DNA of 64,000 bases from Arachis hypogaea (GCF_003086295.3 NC_092053.1:88194245-88258244), one strand, 5' to 3'; shown: positions 33,054 to 44,640, counted from the stretch's first letter. The notes: generated by a model not told the origin, from the letters alone. Numbers and translations: made by a program.

Positions 33054-33463
33054 ACGCGGACAAGCACGGTGCGCTCACGCGTTGATGCGCAAATTGGCCG
33101 AAGGGCGCGTACGCGCCAGGTGCGCGCACGCGTGGCTGAAGTTGGGCGCAGGGAACAGTGTCAGCTCAGGGTTGGCCCAACTCTCTGGAAAATGTACCAG
33201 GAGGGCAGGTCGCGCTATCGACGCGCGCGCAGTGTGCGTGCGTGTGCGTTGCGCATTTAGCTTTATGGACGCGTACGTGCCAGGTGCGCGTACGCGCAAG
33301 TTGGTTTGTGCCTTAGGCCCAATGTTCGCACCGTGCAGGCCTAACTCTCGGGTTTTTAGCTGGGGCTGGAATTTTTGCATCCACGCATACGCGCCATGTA
33401 CGCGTGAGCGTGGATGGTCAAAAATGCTTGGGTCACGCATACGCGCCAAGTGCGCGCACGCGT
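33054..33463 (-). repeat. Twin-palindrome array, internal (E)
   Basis: Six units with the exact 5-bp spacer. Cores here are GCGCGTACGCGC and GCGCGCACGCGT types, not the GATC/GGTC centres of C and F. Several short ORFs run through it on both strands as a side effect. Confidence 0.85.
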
Positions 33464-33666
33464 GGGTTGGTGCCCTATTTTTCAAAATTTTTCCAAATTC
33501 TTGCACCAAACCAAACCTTCCAAACCTCCAGACAGCTACCAAAATACCATGAAATCATATTTAACATACCAAACTACCAAATAAACTCAACAAACAAAAC
33601 AGAACATGAAATCAAACCTATTCTACTAATATTTACAAAAGAGAAAAATGAAAAGAGTTTACCATA

Positions 33667-33715
33667 GTGGGGTGTCTCCCACCTATCACTTTTATTTATT
33701 GTCCTTAAGTTGGAC
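33667..33715 (-). other. Tandem post-stop hairpins I and II (E)
   Basis: Hairpin I GTCC-aacttaa-GGAC (33701-33715) and a weaker hairpin II GTGGG-agacac-CCCAC (33667-33682). Hairpin I begins 18 nt after the ORF1 stop (33733). Confidence 0.7.
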
Positions 33716-33732
33716 TTACGGGGTGCTCCTCA

Positions 33733-33787
33733 TCAAGGTGGCTTGTGCTTAAATTCATCTTGGAACAACCACCAATGCTTGAGTCTC
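33733..33787 (-). pseudogene. ORF1 of element E, C-terminal end
   Basis: The last 17 codons of E ORF1, ending HWWLFQDEFKHKPP, which matches the ends of ORF1 in F (HWWRFLDEFKHKPP) and C. Cut off by the F insertion. Confidence 0.7.
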
Positions 33788-35296
33788 TGACGAGAGGATT
33801 TTTACCAGTAAAGAGATTCATAGAAACAGTTGCGTTGTAGATATAGTCTCTACACCGACAAAAATCCCTTCGTATAAACGTTTTGGGTGTCACAAGTAAC
33901 AAACCCTTTAGAAATTGTTAACTGAGTATTCAAACCTCGGGTCGTCTTCTCAAGGAACTGCGAGGAAGTATGTTCTTACTATTGGCTATAAAGGTTGTAA
34001 TCGGGGTTTAGAAGATGAGAAGCAAGTAATTTGAATGACAGGTAAAGTAAATGGCAATTAAAAATAAATAAATACTGTAAAGCAAACTTTTGGCAAGGTA
34101 AGAGAAGTTGGAGGTCCAACGTAGTTATCTCTCTCAACTATAATGAAAGTTGAATCTAAACTCCACTTGATCAACCTGTACTAGGGGCAAAGGAAAGTCA
34201 ATGGACTAATTAAATTGACCTTTGAATCCTATTTATTTCCTAAGAAAAGGTTGGGATTACTTAAGTTCAGCTCAATTAGCAAGATAACGATTATCAATTA
34301 TGTTGAGTTTAATAACTGTTGAGTTACTAAATTCTTAACCAGAACAAAAAGGGGAAAAAGTAAAATTGCTGGAATAATAAAAATATCCTTAGATGGGAGG
34401 CAATGGTAACTTAAATCGAAGAGAACAATCATGAACTAAAAATACCTCAATTATCATTAATTCAAATAACAGTCTGTAACATGGAAGAATTCTTAAATCA
34501 AATTATAATAATCAATTCAAATGTTGGAATAAATAAATAAAAGTAAAACTAAAATAAAAGAACATTAAACTTGGGATCCAGAGTTACTCTTAAAACAAGA
34601 AGAAATCCTAAATCCTAAAAGAGAGAGAGAATATCTCCCTCTCAACTAGATCTAAATCATTGAAAGGTAAAATATGTGAGCTCTCTTGAATGGGTGCATT
34701 CCCGCACTTTATAACCTCTGGTCTATGCTGTCTGTACTTGGATCTGGGCCAAAAAGGGCTTCAGAATTCGCTGGGGGCATATTCTGTAAATTCTGATACG
34801 TGGCCTCTGTCACGCGTCTGCGTGGGTCACGCGGTCGCATCATTTGGAGCTTTTCCTTGCCACGCGGTCGCGTCAGTCATGCGACTGCGTCATGTCCGTT
34901 CTGCCTAAGGCGTGCGGTCGCGTCAGTTATGCGGCCGCGTCGCTGCTGATTCGTGCTTGGCACGCGATCGCGTCGTCCATGTAATCGCGTGAGTACCAGT
35001 TTCCTTAAAAGCTCTGTTTTACTTTCTCCTTCCATTTTAGTATGTTTCCTTTTCCATCCTTTAAGTCATTCTGCCTTAGAAAATATGAAACTACTCAACA
35101 CACTAATCACGGCATCGAATGGAAATAAAGGTAATTAAATTAATTAATTTTAAAGCTTAGGAAACATGTTTTTCATTTACATCACATAATAAGGAAGGGA
35201 AGGTAAAATCATGCAATTAATGTGAATAAGTAGGTGAAGGATTGTACAAATCACTCAAATTAAGCACAAAAGAACTCATGAAATATGGGTTTATCA
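33788..35296 (-). repeat. 3' LTR of element F
   Basis: Starts TGACGAGAGG, ends GGGTTTATCA. Four twin palindromes at 34812-34990. TATA (TTATAAAG on the sense strand) at about 34708-34713, about 100 bp downstream of the array. Confidence 0.9.
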
Positions 35297-35334
35297 ACCT
35301 CCCCACACTTAAACACTAGCATTTCCTCATGCTA
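35297..35334 (-). other. 3' hairpin and polypurine tract (F)
   Basis: Sense strand: TAGCATG-agga-aATGCTA with one mutated pair, then TTTAAGTGTGGGGAGGT against the LTR. The copy next to the other LTR (43649 onward) keeps the perfect stem. Confidence 0.75.
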
Positions 35335-36980
35335 AATCCAAGGTAAATAATTAAGGTTAAAGTGATGGAATGTCATGTATTGCAACCTAATTTAAATGCA
35401 ACTGCCTAAATGAATGATGCATCATGGAATTCTAATTTATTCACTCATATATAAAGCTTACATGTAGTCAAGTTAATTCCCATTCTCAAGGAGTCATGTA
35501 TGTATATATAGCCAACCCTTAAATAATAAAGCATTTTAGCAAATGAGATGGGAAAGAAAACATTGTACAAACTTGCAAAACAATTAGTAAATTAAGTTCA
35601 GATATATGTTGATGAGTTATTGAACCCTCACTGGATTTTGTGTTTACTCTCTAGTCACTCAGTGTTTATTGGGTTTATTCACTCTATTTTTCTTTTTATC
35701 TTACTTTCTATAGCTTTGTTCTTCATCTAACCAATCAACAATTATAGAATATAGTCATACAAAAAAGTCATGAGGTCTTAATTAAGGTTGAAATGGGGCC
35801 AAGGTAAAGGTAAGGATTTATGTATAGGGTTAAGTGAGCTAATAAGCGAATCCTTAATTAGACTAAGATCTCACCTAACATACATTTTTAGCAAGATAAA
35901 ACTTCTTTACCTATTTTCCCATATTATCCCACTTATTGTTACATGCTCATGTTTCACTCTTTATTTTTATCCCATGTGCATTGTTTTTATTTTGCATTGG
36001 GAAAATTCTTTTATATCCCCTTTTATTCAAATGCTGAAAAAAAAATAACTTTCTCTCTTTTTTTTTTAATGCACATGGTAATTGAATCACTTAGATTTTC
36101 TCATGAGCATGCTTCCCAAATTTTATTTTATTCTTTTTTAACTTTTCTACCTTTTGTTTCTATCATCCATGTTCCCAAAAAGGTTTCCCACATTTAACTC
36201 TATTCATGATTTTCTATCTTAAGCTAACCAAGGATTCACTTGGGAATTTCTTTTGTTTTTCTGCTTAAGGCTAGTAATTTGGCTAATTTGGGGTGAGTGA
36301 GCTAAAATCAAATGATGGCCTCAATCATTCTCTTGGTATGTATCTATTCTATATTCTATAATTGGACATATAGATTAAAGCAAAGGAAAGAACATCAGAA
36401 TAAAAAGAAATGTAACACACAGAAATGAAATTATGGTTTGAATGCAACCATACAATTTAAGCTCAAGACTCACAGGCTGTGTGTTCTCTAACTCAGGCAT
36501 CATATATCATTTATATATTGTATGCAGGTTTAGTTAAAAATTCCCATTATTCTCATAAAAAAATTATTTAGGGTGGCTTTTAAAGTTTTAATGTTCCTCC
36601 TTGATGAAATGTTGTCAGCTTAACTACATCATGTAATGCTATATACAAGTTTTTTGGATTTAAATCAGATATGTTCAATTTCCTAGCTTACTTCTTTTTT
36701 ATATTTTTCAATTTTAAACTATACTATCTTATGCTAAAAAGGGTAAACTATACTAATTAATCCACTAATAAATCAGAATTGCAAACTAAACTAAATAGCT
36801 AAAATAAACTAAATGGCTAAAGTATGAACTAAAGATGCAAAATGCAGAAAATAGAGTAAAAATACATAAAAGCAATGTATAAGTACTCAGAAAATAACAG
36901 TAAAAGGAAAAATACAGAAAAATATCCAAAATAAAAGAAAAAGTATGTAGTGGTTCACCAAAATAAATGCCAGAGATGGC
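35335..36980 (-). other. 3' UTR of element F
   Basis: AT-rich, colinear with the C 3' UTR. No credible ORF. Confidence 0.6.
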
Positions 36981-37019
36981 GACCTCCCCACCTTAAAAGG
37001 AAGCATCGTCCTCGATGCT
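36981..37019 (-). other. Internal hairpin-tract module (F)
   Basis: Sense strand: perfect stem AGCATCG-agga-CGATGCT (37002-37019), then TTTTAAGGTGGGGAGGTC (one T lost in the tract). It begins 3 nt after the ORF2 stop. Confidence 0.8.
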
Positions 37020-37022
37020 CAA

Positions 37023-38416
37023 TCAAGCCGGGTGTGAAGGAGTGGCATTACTGGGAGGGATGGTAGCTGGAGTAGCAGTGGTGGTGGTGGGCTGAGGGTC
37101 TGGCTGCTGTGGAGGAGGTGCTGACTGGATCGGGATCTCAAGATCCGCAGCCTCAATCTGATGTGGGACCGCTGCCTGTGGTGCGGCTGGTGCTGCCTCC
37201 TGGGGATGGGTCTCTGCCTCGGGCGCATCCGCCTCCTCCTCAGATGCCTCGGATGGTGTGTCGGGCTCGGAGGGGATGTCGCCGGATCGTATCATCAGCT
37301 TTAGGTGCTCATAGCGCCGCTTGTTGCGACGCTCCATCTGGTCAAGTCGTCGGAACAAGCGGTGCACCAGATGATAGACGGGCTCTGTGGCAGGTGGAGG
37401 TGCAGTGGTAGGTGGTGCAGAAGTGGAGGAAGAGGGTCCAGCAGACTGTGGGGCTGACTCATCAGTAGCAGTGAATGGTGCTGGTCTGTAGCCCAGGGCT
37501 AAGAAGTTCCGGCTGTGCGGAATGATCTTCCTGCAATCCGCCGCTGGTGGTCTCTCATCGGCATCCTCCCATGGCACGTCAGCTCGACGGCCAAGCTGTG
37601 TAACTAGATATGGAAAGGGGAGGGTGCCTCGAACGTGGACCCTGGCCATATAATGCCAAATGAAACGTGCCAGATAAAGGTCCTTACCCTCCAGCACACA
37701 CCAAAGGAGGGTGATCATAGCAGCCGGGATCTCCGTCTCGTGAGTACTCGGCATCACATAATTACTCAAGATCTGATGCCATAACCGAGCCTCATTGTTC
37801 AAGTATGCTCTCTTGATCCCTCTAGGCATGGTAGTGTCCTGACCCATCTCCCAAGGGACTGTCAGGTCGAGAGCTATCCGTGCCATTATGGCATCCCAAT
37901 CAAACTTCATCTGGCGCATGTCCTCTTCAGCCTTTGAATAACCATCAGGCTGATCGGACTTGGCTGGGAGCCGGAGAATGTCCTCTAAGGCCTCCTCAGT
38001 GACCAGAAGTTGTTTTCCTCTCAGGTTCACTACATCTAGGGTAGTGAGATAGTAGTTGCAGTAGAATTCCCGTACCCAAGATGAATTGACCTCTGTCAGT
38101 GTTCTCTCCAGAAAGAACCAGCCCCTTTGCTTAATTTGCTCAGTGGTGTACTGCTGAAGGGGGTCTGGAATCTTCAGAGTTCGTTCCAGGTATAGATTTC
38201 TGGAGTTTGCAAAAGCCAGGTACTTCAATTCACAGTACCGGTTTGCAAATTTTATAGGATCAGTCGCAGGGAGCAGCTGGTCAGCTTTTCCTGCTATGTG
38301 AAGTTCTTCTCCCGCCATGAAGAATCATGCATTAGAGCAATGATGGACTAGGAGGAATCTCCTCTCTTGCGCTTGCCAGTAGCCTTGCCTTTTCCTTTCC
38401 TCTGTGAGGCAGACAT
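37023..38416 (-). pseudogene. ORF2 of element F (plant-transposon-protein type)
   Basis: ATG at 38416 (MSASQRKGKGKATG) follows an acceptor TTTTTCAG|G. A TAG near 38350, another near the LTR-distal end and a 1-nt deletion near 38300 separate the first 35 or so codons from a long intact frame (to 37023, over 400 codons). That frame has FANRYCELKY, QRGWFFLER, WVREFYCNYY, GTLPFPYLVTQLGRRADVP and RRNKRRYEHLKLM blocks, then a Pro/Ala/Thr-rich tail. It is the longest surviving ORF2 in the window and the best reference for the family. Nucleic-acid or structural role unknown. Confidence 0.8.
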
Positions 38417-38417
38417 C

Positions 38418-39345
38418 CTGAAAAATAGAAAACCAGGATATGGATAAAATAGGAAAGCAAATAGGCAATTAAACAAAGGAAACTCAAAGCGGCAAAGGAG
38501 AAATAAAATAAGGAAAATGAGTATAAGAAATGTGATTGAATTCATGTTAAATGGAAAATAAACAATATGCCATGGTTAGAAAGTTAGAGGAAAGTGAAAA
38601 TAATCAGAAAAGAGATCAAAAGTGTTAGTATGGTTAGAATTTGAAAAAGAAATTAGGAAATAAAATTTGGGGAGTTAGTAAAGTGCGGGTTAAAGTAAGT
38701 GGCATAGAAAAATTCCATATAACAAGGATTCACAGGTAAGAATAGAAGTACTCATAATCGAACAAGAAAAACAGGGTGATGCTGATTCGAAAAGAAATAA
38801 AGAAAGTAAAAATTGGAATCAATGAATCACAAATGCAGTTTATGAACCAGGAAATCAAGGAGGATAAGAAAGTCTGCCATAACATTCATGAAATGGTTTG
38901 GGTAAAGCAGAGTAAAACAGAGGTCAGAAATGCCAAACCAAAACATGAATGAAAAAAAAAATTTTAAAAATTTGGGCAGCAGTCCGGCTAAAATTGGATT
39001 ATCCCGGAAAATAAACAGCAATCATAGCAGTTCATATGAATTTAAAAACTAGCTGCAGTTACCAGTAATGAATAGAAACAGGAAAATTTAGAGTAACAAG
39101 CAGCAATTGCAAGAAATCACAACATATGAACGAGGTCACAGGAACAGCGAAATTGTAGTTATGATAAAACATAAACAGGAACAGTGCAAGTAAACAGACC
39201 TAGATCCACTAACCAGAGCCTAAACTACCTAACAACCTAAAAATCCACTACAACATGCATATCTATCTATCCTAATTATGAACAGAAACAAAAAAAATAC
39301 AGAAAAAATGACGAACGGATAAAAGGGGGTTGCGTTTTGCGGAAC
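38418..39345 (-). other. Probable leader intron before ORF2 (F)
   Basis: Same junctions as C: CCAG|GTTCCG at 39345 and TTTTTCAG|GATG at 38418. 928 bp, T-rich on the sense strand. Inferred. Confidence 0.55.
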
Positions 39346-39775
39346 CTGGTAGGCGGAAGGGGTGGAACGGGGAAGAAGGTGGCTGCGGCGGCGTCCGGCG
39401 CGGTGGCGGGGTACGGTGTCGTGGTGGCGGCTGATGGGGCAGTGGCGGCGAGGGTTTTGGGTTAGTGATAGAAGAAGGAGGGATGCGGGTGGGTGGCGGA
39501 GAGAGAGGGAGGGGGGCGCGGCTGGGCGGCCGGCGGTGGGGGGCGATGGTCGCGGAGGCAGTGGTGGAGAGGGGAGGAGAGAGGAAGAAGGGAGAAGAAG
39601 GGATGGGAGGGGGTTGCGGCGGCGGCGTCCGGGGTGGCGACGGCGTCTGGGTGGCCGGCGGTGGCAGCTGGGTGGTGTTGGGTGGTGGTTGGAGGGAGAG
39701 GGAGCAGAGAGGGAGAAGAGGGTTGGGGGTGGGGGGCTCGCGACTAATAGGGTTCGCGGGCTGGGGGTTATATTT
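39346..39775 (-). other. GC-rich, CT-rich block before the intron (F)
   Basis: Sense strand begins just after a TATA-like AAAATATAAC (39768-39773 core) and reads CGCGAACCCTA then long C/T-rich sequence, like a plant first exon. A 221-residue proline-rich frame (39272-39937) runs through it; C has a similar but badly matching one. I favour leader sequence over protein. Arg/Gly-rich ORFs on the + strand are shadows. Confidence 0.45.
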
Positions 39776-39783
39776 TCGAATCC

Positions 39784-40243
39784 ACGCGGCCGCGTGGGGC
39801 ACGCGGTCGCGTGGTTGGCGTGAAAATGGGAGTGACGCGATCGCGTGGGGGGCGCGATCGCATGAGAGGGGGGAAAGAAGGGTGACGCGATCGCGTGGGT
39901 TGCGCGGTCGCGTTGCTGGAATTTGTGCTAAACGCACGAATCCAGCGCCGTTTTAGCGCAACTCTCTGTCTCCTTTTGGGGTGATGTGCAATCCATGCGA
40001 CGCGATCGCGTCGCTCACGTGGTCGCGTGGGATTGGTATTGTGCAAGTGATGCGATCGCATGGGACATGTGATCGTGTGGGCCAATTTGTGCGAAACGCA
40101 CAGGGGCCGCACGATTCCAGCCTAACTTTCTGTTCGTTGGATCCTTACGCCGATATATATATCACGCGGCCGCGTGGGTCACGCGGTTACGCGGGTGGTG
40201 TTTTCCGCGATATGACGCGATCGCATAAGGCATGCGGTCGCGT
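39784..40243 (-). repeat. Twin-palindrome array, internal (F)
   Basis: Seven units, all with the exact 5-bp spacer, mostly ACGCGATCGCGT and ACGCGGTCGCGT cores. The last unit ends about 10 bp from the TATA-like element of the ORF2 leader. Confidence 0.88.
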
Positions 40244-40396
40244 CATGCATCCCCTTTTTTTTTATGCATTGAAAATGCAGAATGCAATGATTAACATGAA
40301 TGTTATGCATGATTCCAGGTTTAATAAATTAAAATAAAAAAGGAAAAATGAAAGCAATTAACAAGAAATAAATTGAAAAAGAAGCGACCATACCAT

Positions 40397-40446
40397 GGTG
40401 GGTTGTCTCCCACCTAGCACTTTTAGTTAAAGTCCTTAAGTTGGAC
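40397..40446 (-). other. Tandem post-stop hairpins I and II (F)
   Basis: Hairpin I GTCC-aacttaa-GGAC (40432-40446) starts 18 nt after the ORF1 stop. Hairpin II GGTGGG-agacaa-CCCACC is at 40397-40414. Confidence 0.75.
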
Positions 40447-40463
40447 ATTGGAGGGGTATCCTG

Positions 40464-42023
40464 TTATGGTGGCTTATGTTTAAATTCGTCCAAAAATCTC
40501 CACCAGTGCTTGGAATGCCAATAGCCTCCGGGGTCCCAAACTAAGCACGCAAAGCTTCCGAACAGCTTTAAATATATTGTTAGGCTCCCGGGATGACAAA
40601 TGTCAGAATAAACTCTAGGATTCCAAGCCTTGCTTTTAAATCCGCCTCCGTCTTGATCTACATGTCTCCATTCGGGCGGGTTAAAAAGTAGAATCTCACC
40701 TTGGTGACCAAACGTTTTCCGTGATCCATGTGATTGAGCATGATACCAATCCGTGTACTTCGAAGTGAAGCGTGGAACCTTATTGAACCTTATGCACCAG
40801 CTCTGAGTACGAGCCATTTCCCTCTTACTCTTAAAGCCGCAAAGAGCTCTAAGCTGGCCATCTGTTTCAAGAAAACCATATTCAAGTGAATAAGTAAAGT
40901 TATAAGTTAAGGATTGTACCCACTTGAAGCTTGTATTAGGTGGTAATGGCCTTGGGATAGGTGTTTTTGGTGGTTCTGCAAGTTCTGTTTCCTTGTGCTC
41001 TTCTATGAATTCCTCCACTTCTTTGCAAAGATCTTCAATTGTATCTGTGTCTTGGTCAAAGTCTTCTGTGTCTTCCTCATCACTTGAGTTATAGATTGGA
41101 GGTTGAGAGAAATCTACCTCTGCATCATCTTCATATTCACTTGGGGAAGATTCTTCGATCTCAGAGAATTCACTTGCGGATGCAAGTTCATCACTAAGAG
41201 AGCTAGACTTGTGACTATCATCATCAAGGGAATTTGTTTCTTGGATTATTACGTCTGATTCTTCATAAACGATTTGCCTTGGAGAAATATCCTCCTTAGC
41301 ATCAACTGTAGCATCCTGGACAGAGTTTTCCTCAATTCTGGATTCCCATGGAGGTTCAGCATCTCCTAGATCTTCAACCAACTCTTCTTCTTGAACAAAG
41401 ATAGCTTCTTCTAATTGTTCCAGTACAAATTCATGCTCTGTCTTGTCCACTGGAGTTTCTGGCACTTCCTTCATGCTCTGCTCTTCATTGGGCTGTCCAC
41501 ATGGAGCTGTGGTTGATCCTTGTATATTTGAGCGCCTAGAAGCCCATTGAATCATCGCTTGCTCCAGTTGTTTGATGGTTGTTTGAAATTTAATTACTGT
41601 TTCTCTTAGGCGATCTTCTGCTTCTTGGGTTGCTGGACTTGGACATGCTACAAAGGAAAGTGGTGGTGATTGGGAGCGATTGGATTGGTATTGGGGTAAG
41701 GATGGATCATATGGTGGCGAATGGTGAAGAGAAGCTTGTGAGTGTGGTGGTTCGAGATTATGTTGAAAGGGTGGTTTATATGTACGGGGTGGGGCTTGTT
41801 GGTAGTTACAAGGTTGTCCACCATGTCTTTCAGCTGGGTATGCATTATAGAATGGTCTTTGTCCAGGATATCTCGGAGGGTGTTGCTACCAAAAGGGTTG
41901 ATTAGATCCTCTTGGTTCTATCCATCTTTGATTGGTCTGACCTTGGTACACATTCCTGCTATAACTTCTATTTCCTTTAACAACATTAGAACCAAACTCA
42001 AAGCGAGAGGGGTGAGAGTTCAT
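40464..42023 (-). pseudogene. ORF1 of element F (unknown protein)
   Basis: 520 codons in one frame from ATG 42023 (MNSHPSRFEFGSN), with a single TAG at 41886-41888. Layout: NQ-rich start, His/Pro-rich stretch, a short helical LRETVIKFQTTIKQLEQA segment, a strongly acidic middle (DDAEVDFSQPPIYNSSDEED) and a Trp/Cys/Gly-rich C-terminal domain of about 150 residues (FKWVQSLTYNF, LETDGQLRALCGFKSKRE, VPRFTSKYTDWYHAQ, DQDGGGFKSKAWNPR, CLVWDPGGYWHSKHWW). No known retroelement domain is visible. The near-intact frame and conservation in C and E argue that it is real protein. Function not known to me. Confidence 0.75.
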
Positions 42024-42118
42024 AGCAGCAAATAAAGATAAAAAGGAAAAACAAAAATAAATAAGCAAGCAAAAGAAAAATATTTACAATAACCAATAAT
42101 AAGGCACACGTTAGCAGT

Positions 42119-42135
42119 TCCCCGCAACGGCACCA
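42119..42135 (-). other. Decayed tRNA-Asp PBS (F)
   Basis: TCCCCGCAACGGCACCA: one G lost and one CpG transition relative to the perfect site in C. Confidence 0.8.
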
Positions 42136-42138
42136 TTT

Positions 42139-43648
42139 TGATGAGAGGATTTTTACCAGTAAAGAGATTCATAGAAACAGTTGCGTTATAGATATAGTCT
42201 CTACACCGACAAAAATCCCTTCGTACAAATGTTTTGGGTGTCACAAGTAACAAACCCCTTTAGAAATTGTTAACCGAGTATTCAAACCTCGAGTCGTCTT
42301 CTCAAGGAACTGCGAGGAAGTATGTTCTTACTATTGGCTATAAAGGTTTTAATCGGGGTTTAGAAGATGAGAAGCAAGTAATTTGAATGACAGGTAAAGT
42401 AAATGGCAATTAAAAATAAATAAATACTGTAAAGCAAACTTTTGGCAAGGTAAGAGAAGTTGGAGGTCCAACGTAGTTATCTCTCTCAACTATAATGAAA
42501 GTTGAATCTAAACTCCACTTGATCAACCTGTACTAGGGGCAAAGGAAAGTCAAGGGACTAATTAAATTGACCTTTGAATCCTATTTATTTCCTAAGAAAA
42601 GGTTGGGATTACTTAAGTTCAGCTCAATTAGCAAGATAACGATTATCAATTATGTTGAGTTTAATAACTATTGAGTTATTAAATTCTTAACCAGAACCAA
42701 AAGGGGAAAAAGTAAAATTGCTGGAATAATAAAAATATCCTTAGATGGGAGGCAATGGTAACTTAAATCGAAGAGAACAATCATGAACTGAAAATACCTC
42801 AATTATCATTAATTCAAATAGCAGTCTATAACATGGAAGAATTCTTAAATCAAATTATAATAATCAATTCAAATGTTGGAATAAATAAATAAAAGTAAAA
42901 CTAAAATAAAAGAACATTAAACCTGGGATCCAGAGTTACTCTTAAAACAAGAAGAAATCCTAAATCCTAAAAGAGAGAGAGAAGATCTCCCTCTCAACTA
43001 GATCTAAATCATTGAAAGGTAAAATATGCGAGCTCTCTTGAATGGGTGCATTCTCGCACTTTATAACCTCTGGTCTATGCTGTCTGTACTTGGATCTGGG
43101 CCAAAAAGGGCTTCAGAATTCGCTGGGGGCGTATTCTGTAAATTCTGATACGTGGCCTCTGTCACGTGTCCGCGTGGGTCATGCGATTACGTCATTTGGA
43201 GCTTTTCCTTGCCACGCGGTTGCGTCAGTCATGCGACCGCGTCATGTGCGTTCTGCCTAAGGCGCGCGGTCGCGTCAGTCATGCGGCCGCGTCGCTGCTG
43301 ATTCGTGCTTGGCACGCGATCGCGTAGTCCATGCGATCGCGTGAGTACCAGTTTCCTTAAAAGCTCCGTTTTACTTTCTCCTTCCATTTTAGTATGTTTC
43401 CTTTTCCATCCTTTAAGTTATTCTGCCTTAGAAAATCTGAAACTACTCAACACACTAATCACAGCATCGAATGGAAATAAAGGTAATTAAATTAATTAAT
43501 TTTAAAGCTTAGGAAATATGTTTTTCATTTACATCACATAATAAGGAAGGAAAGGTAAAATCATGCAATTAATGTGAATAAGTAGGTGAAGGATTGTATA
43601 AATCACTCAAATTGAGCACAAAAGAACTCATGAAATATGGGTTTATCA
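42139..43648 (-). repeat. 5' LTR of element F
   Basis: 1510 bp, starts TGATGAGAGG. Four twin palindromes at 43164-43342. TATA (TTATAAAG on the sense strand) at about 43060-43065. Confidence 0.9.
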
Positions 43649-43908
43649 ACCTCTCCACACTTAAACACTAGCATGTCCTCATGCTAAATCCAAGGTAAAT
43701 AATTAAGGTTAAAGTGGTGGAATGTCATGTAATGCAACCTAATTTAAATGCAACTACCTAAATGAATGATGCATCATGCAACTCTAATTTATTCACTCAT
43801 ATATAAAGCTTACATGTAGTCAAGTTAATTCCCATTCTCAAGGAATCATGTATGTAGATATAGCCAACCCTTAAATAATAAAGCATTTTAGCAAATGAGA
43901 TGGGAAAG
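43649..43908 (-). repeat. Extra 3' body fragment beyond F 5' LTR
   Basis: Nearly identical to 35297-35570, the first part of the F 3' UTR including the hairpin-tract module. It stops abruptly at 43908, where E ORF1 resumes. Confidence 0.8.
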
Positions 43909-44493
43909 TAAGGTGAATTCTAAATAAAGTGACCAACAATTGATCATCATTATTCCATCTGGGTGGCAAGTAAGGTGAATTCTCAATAAAGTGACCAACA
44001 ATCCTTCTAGACCCATCTATTTGAGCACTACTCCAACCTTTATATTTCATGTTTGATGTCTCATTCCTAATGAGCCTTGATTTGCAATGCCAACCACAAA
44101 ACCTTTTTTGCTTACGCTTCATCCCACAAAGTTCCCTAAGTTGGCCATCCGTTTCAAGCAAACCATGTTCAAGTGGGATAATAAAGCTAATAGAAATGAA
44201 TTTCACCCACTCAAATGAAGGTGTAGATGGCAACCTAGGCAAAGAAGCTTCCAAGGATCTTGACAAAGCATATTCAATTCCCATCCTCCTTTTTCTAAGG
44301 ACTTCCACCTCTTCACAAGTTTTCTCAAATGTAATCCTTTGTTCAACAATTTTATCTAAGCCTTTTCCCTTACTCAAGTCATAAATGGCTCCTCCCACCT
44401 TTGATTGTCCCATCCTTGATACACATCCTCATTGTAGCTCTCACTTCCTACAACATAGTTAGAACCAAACTCATAGCCAAAGTAAGAATTCAT
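43909..44493 (-). pseudogene. ORF1 of element E, main part
   Basis: Starts at ATG 44493 (MNSYFGYEFGSN), has an early stop, then reads on in another frame to a C-terminal domain parallel to F: FEWVKFIS, LLETDGQLRELCGMKRKQK, GWSSAQIDGSRRIVGH, PPRWNND. About half the aligned residues differ from F, so this is a deep branch of the same family. Next to the F junction a block of about 35 bp (taaggtgaattct...) is duplicated (43909-43943 and 43969-44005). The remaining end is at 33733-33787. Confidence 0.7.
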
Positions 44494-44640
44494 GATAGCA
44501 AGAGAAAATGAAAACAAAATCAAATAAGAAGTAAGAAAATTAAATCCTAAAACTAGAAAGAACTAACAAGCAATACAAAAATCAAGCTATTCACAATATT
44601 CACATATATACAATAACCAATAATACAGCACCATTGCGAT

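Larger units (their letters stand above)
33788..43648 (-). mobile_element. Element F: non-autonomous LTR element with extra tail
   Basis: LTRs 33788-35296 and 42139-43648, same layout as C: ORF1, tandem hairpins, array, GC-rich block, probable intron, ORF2, hairpin-tract, 3' UTR, hairpin-tract. No polymerase. No TSD is found, because beyond the 5' LTR there are 260 bp (43649-43908) of the element's own 3' body. That means the 5' LTR also served as the 3' LTR of a second, mostly lost copy. I counted 7-8 differences in the first 230 aligned LTR bases. Confidence 0.88.

Noticed and set aside
33082..33552. 156-residue ORF and its 155-residue antisense partner in E
   Set aside because: Both run through the twin-palindrome array, whose repeats lack stops in several frames.
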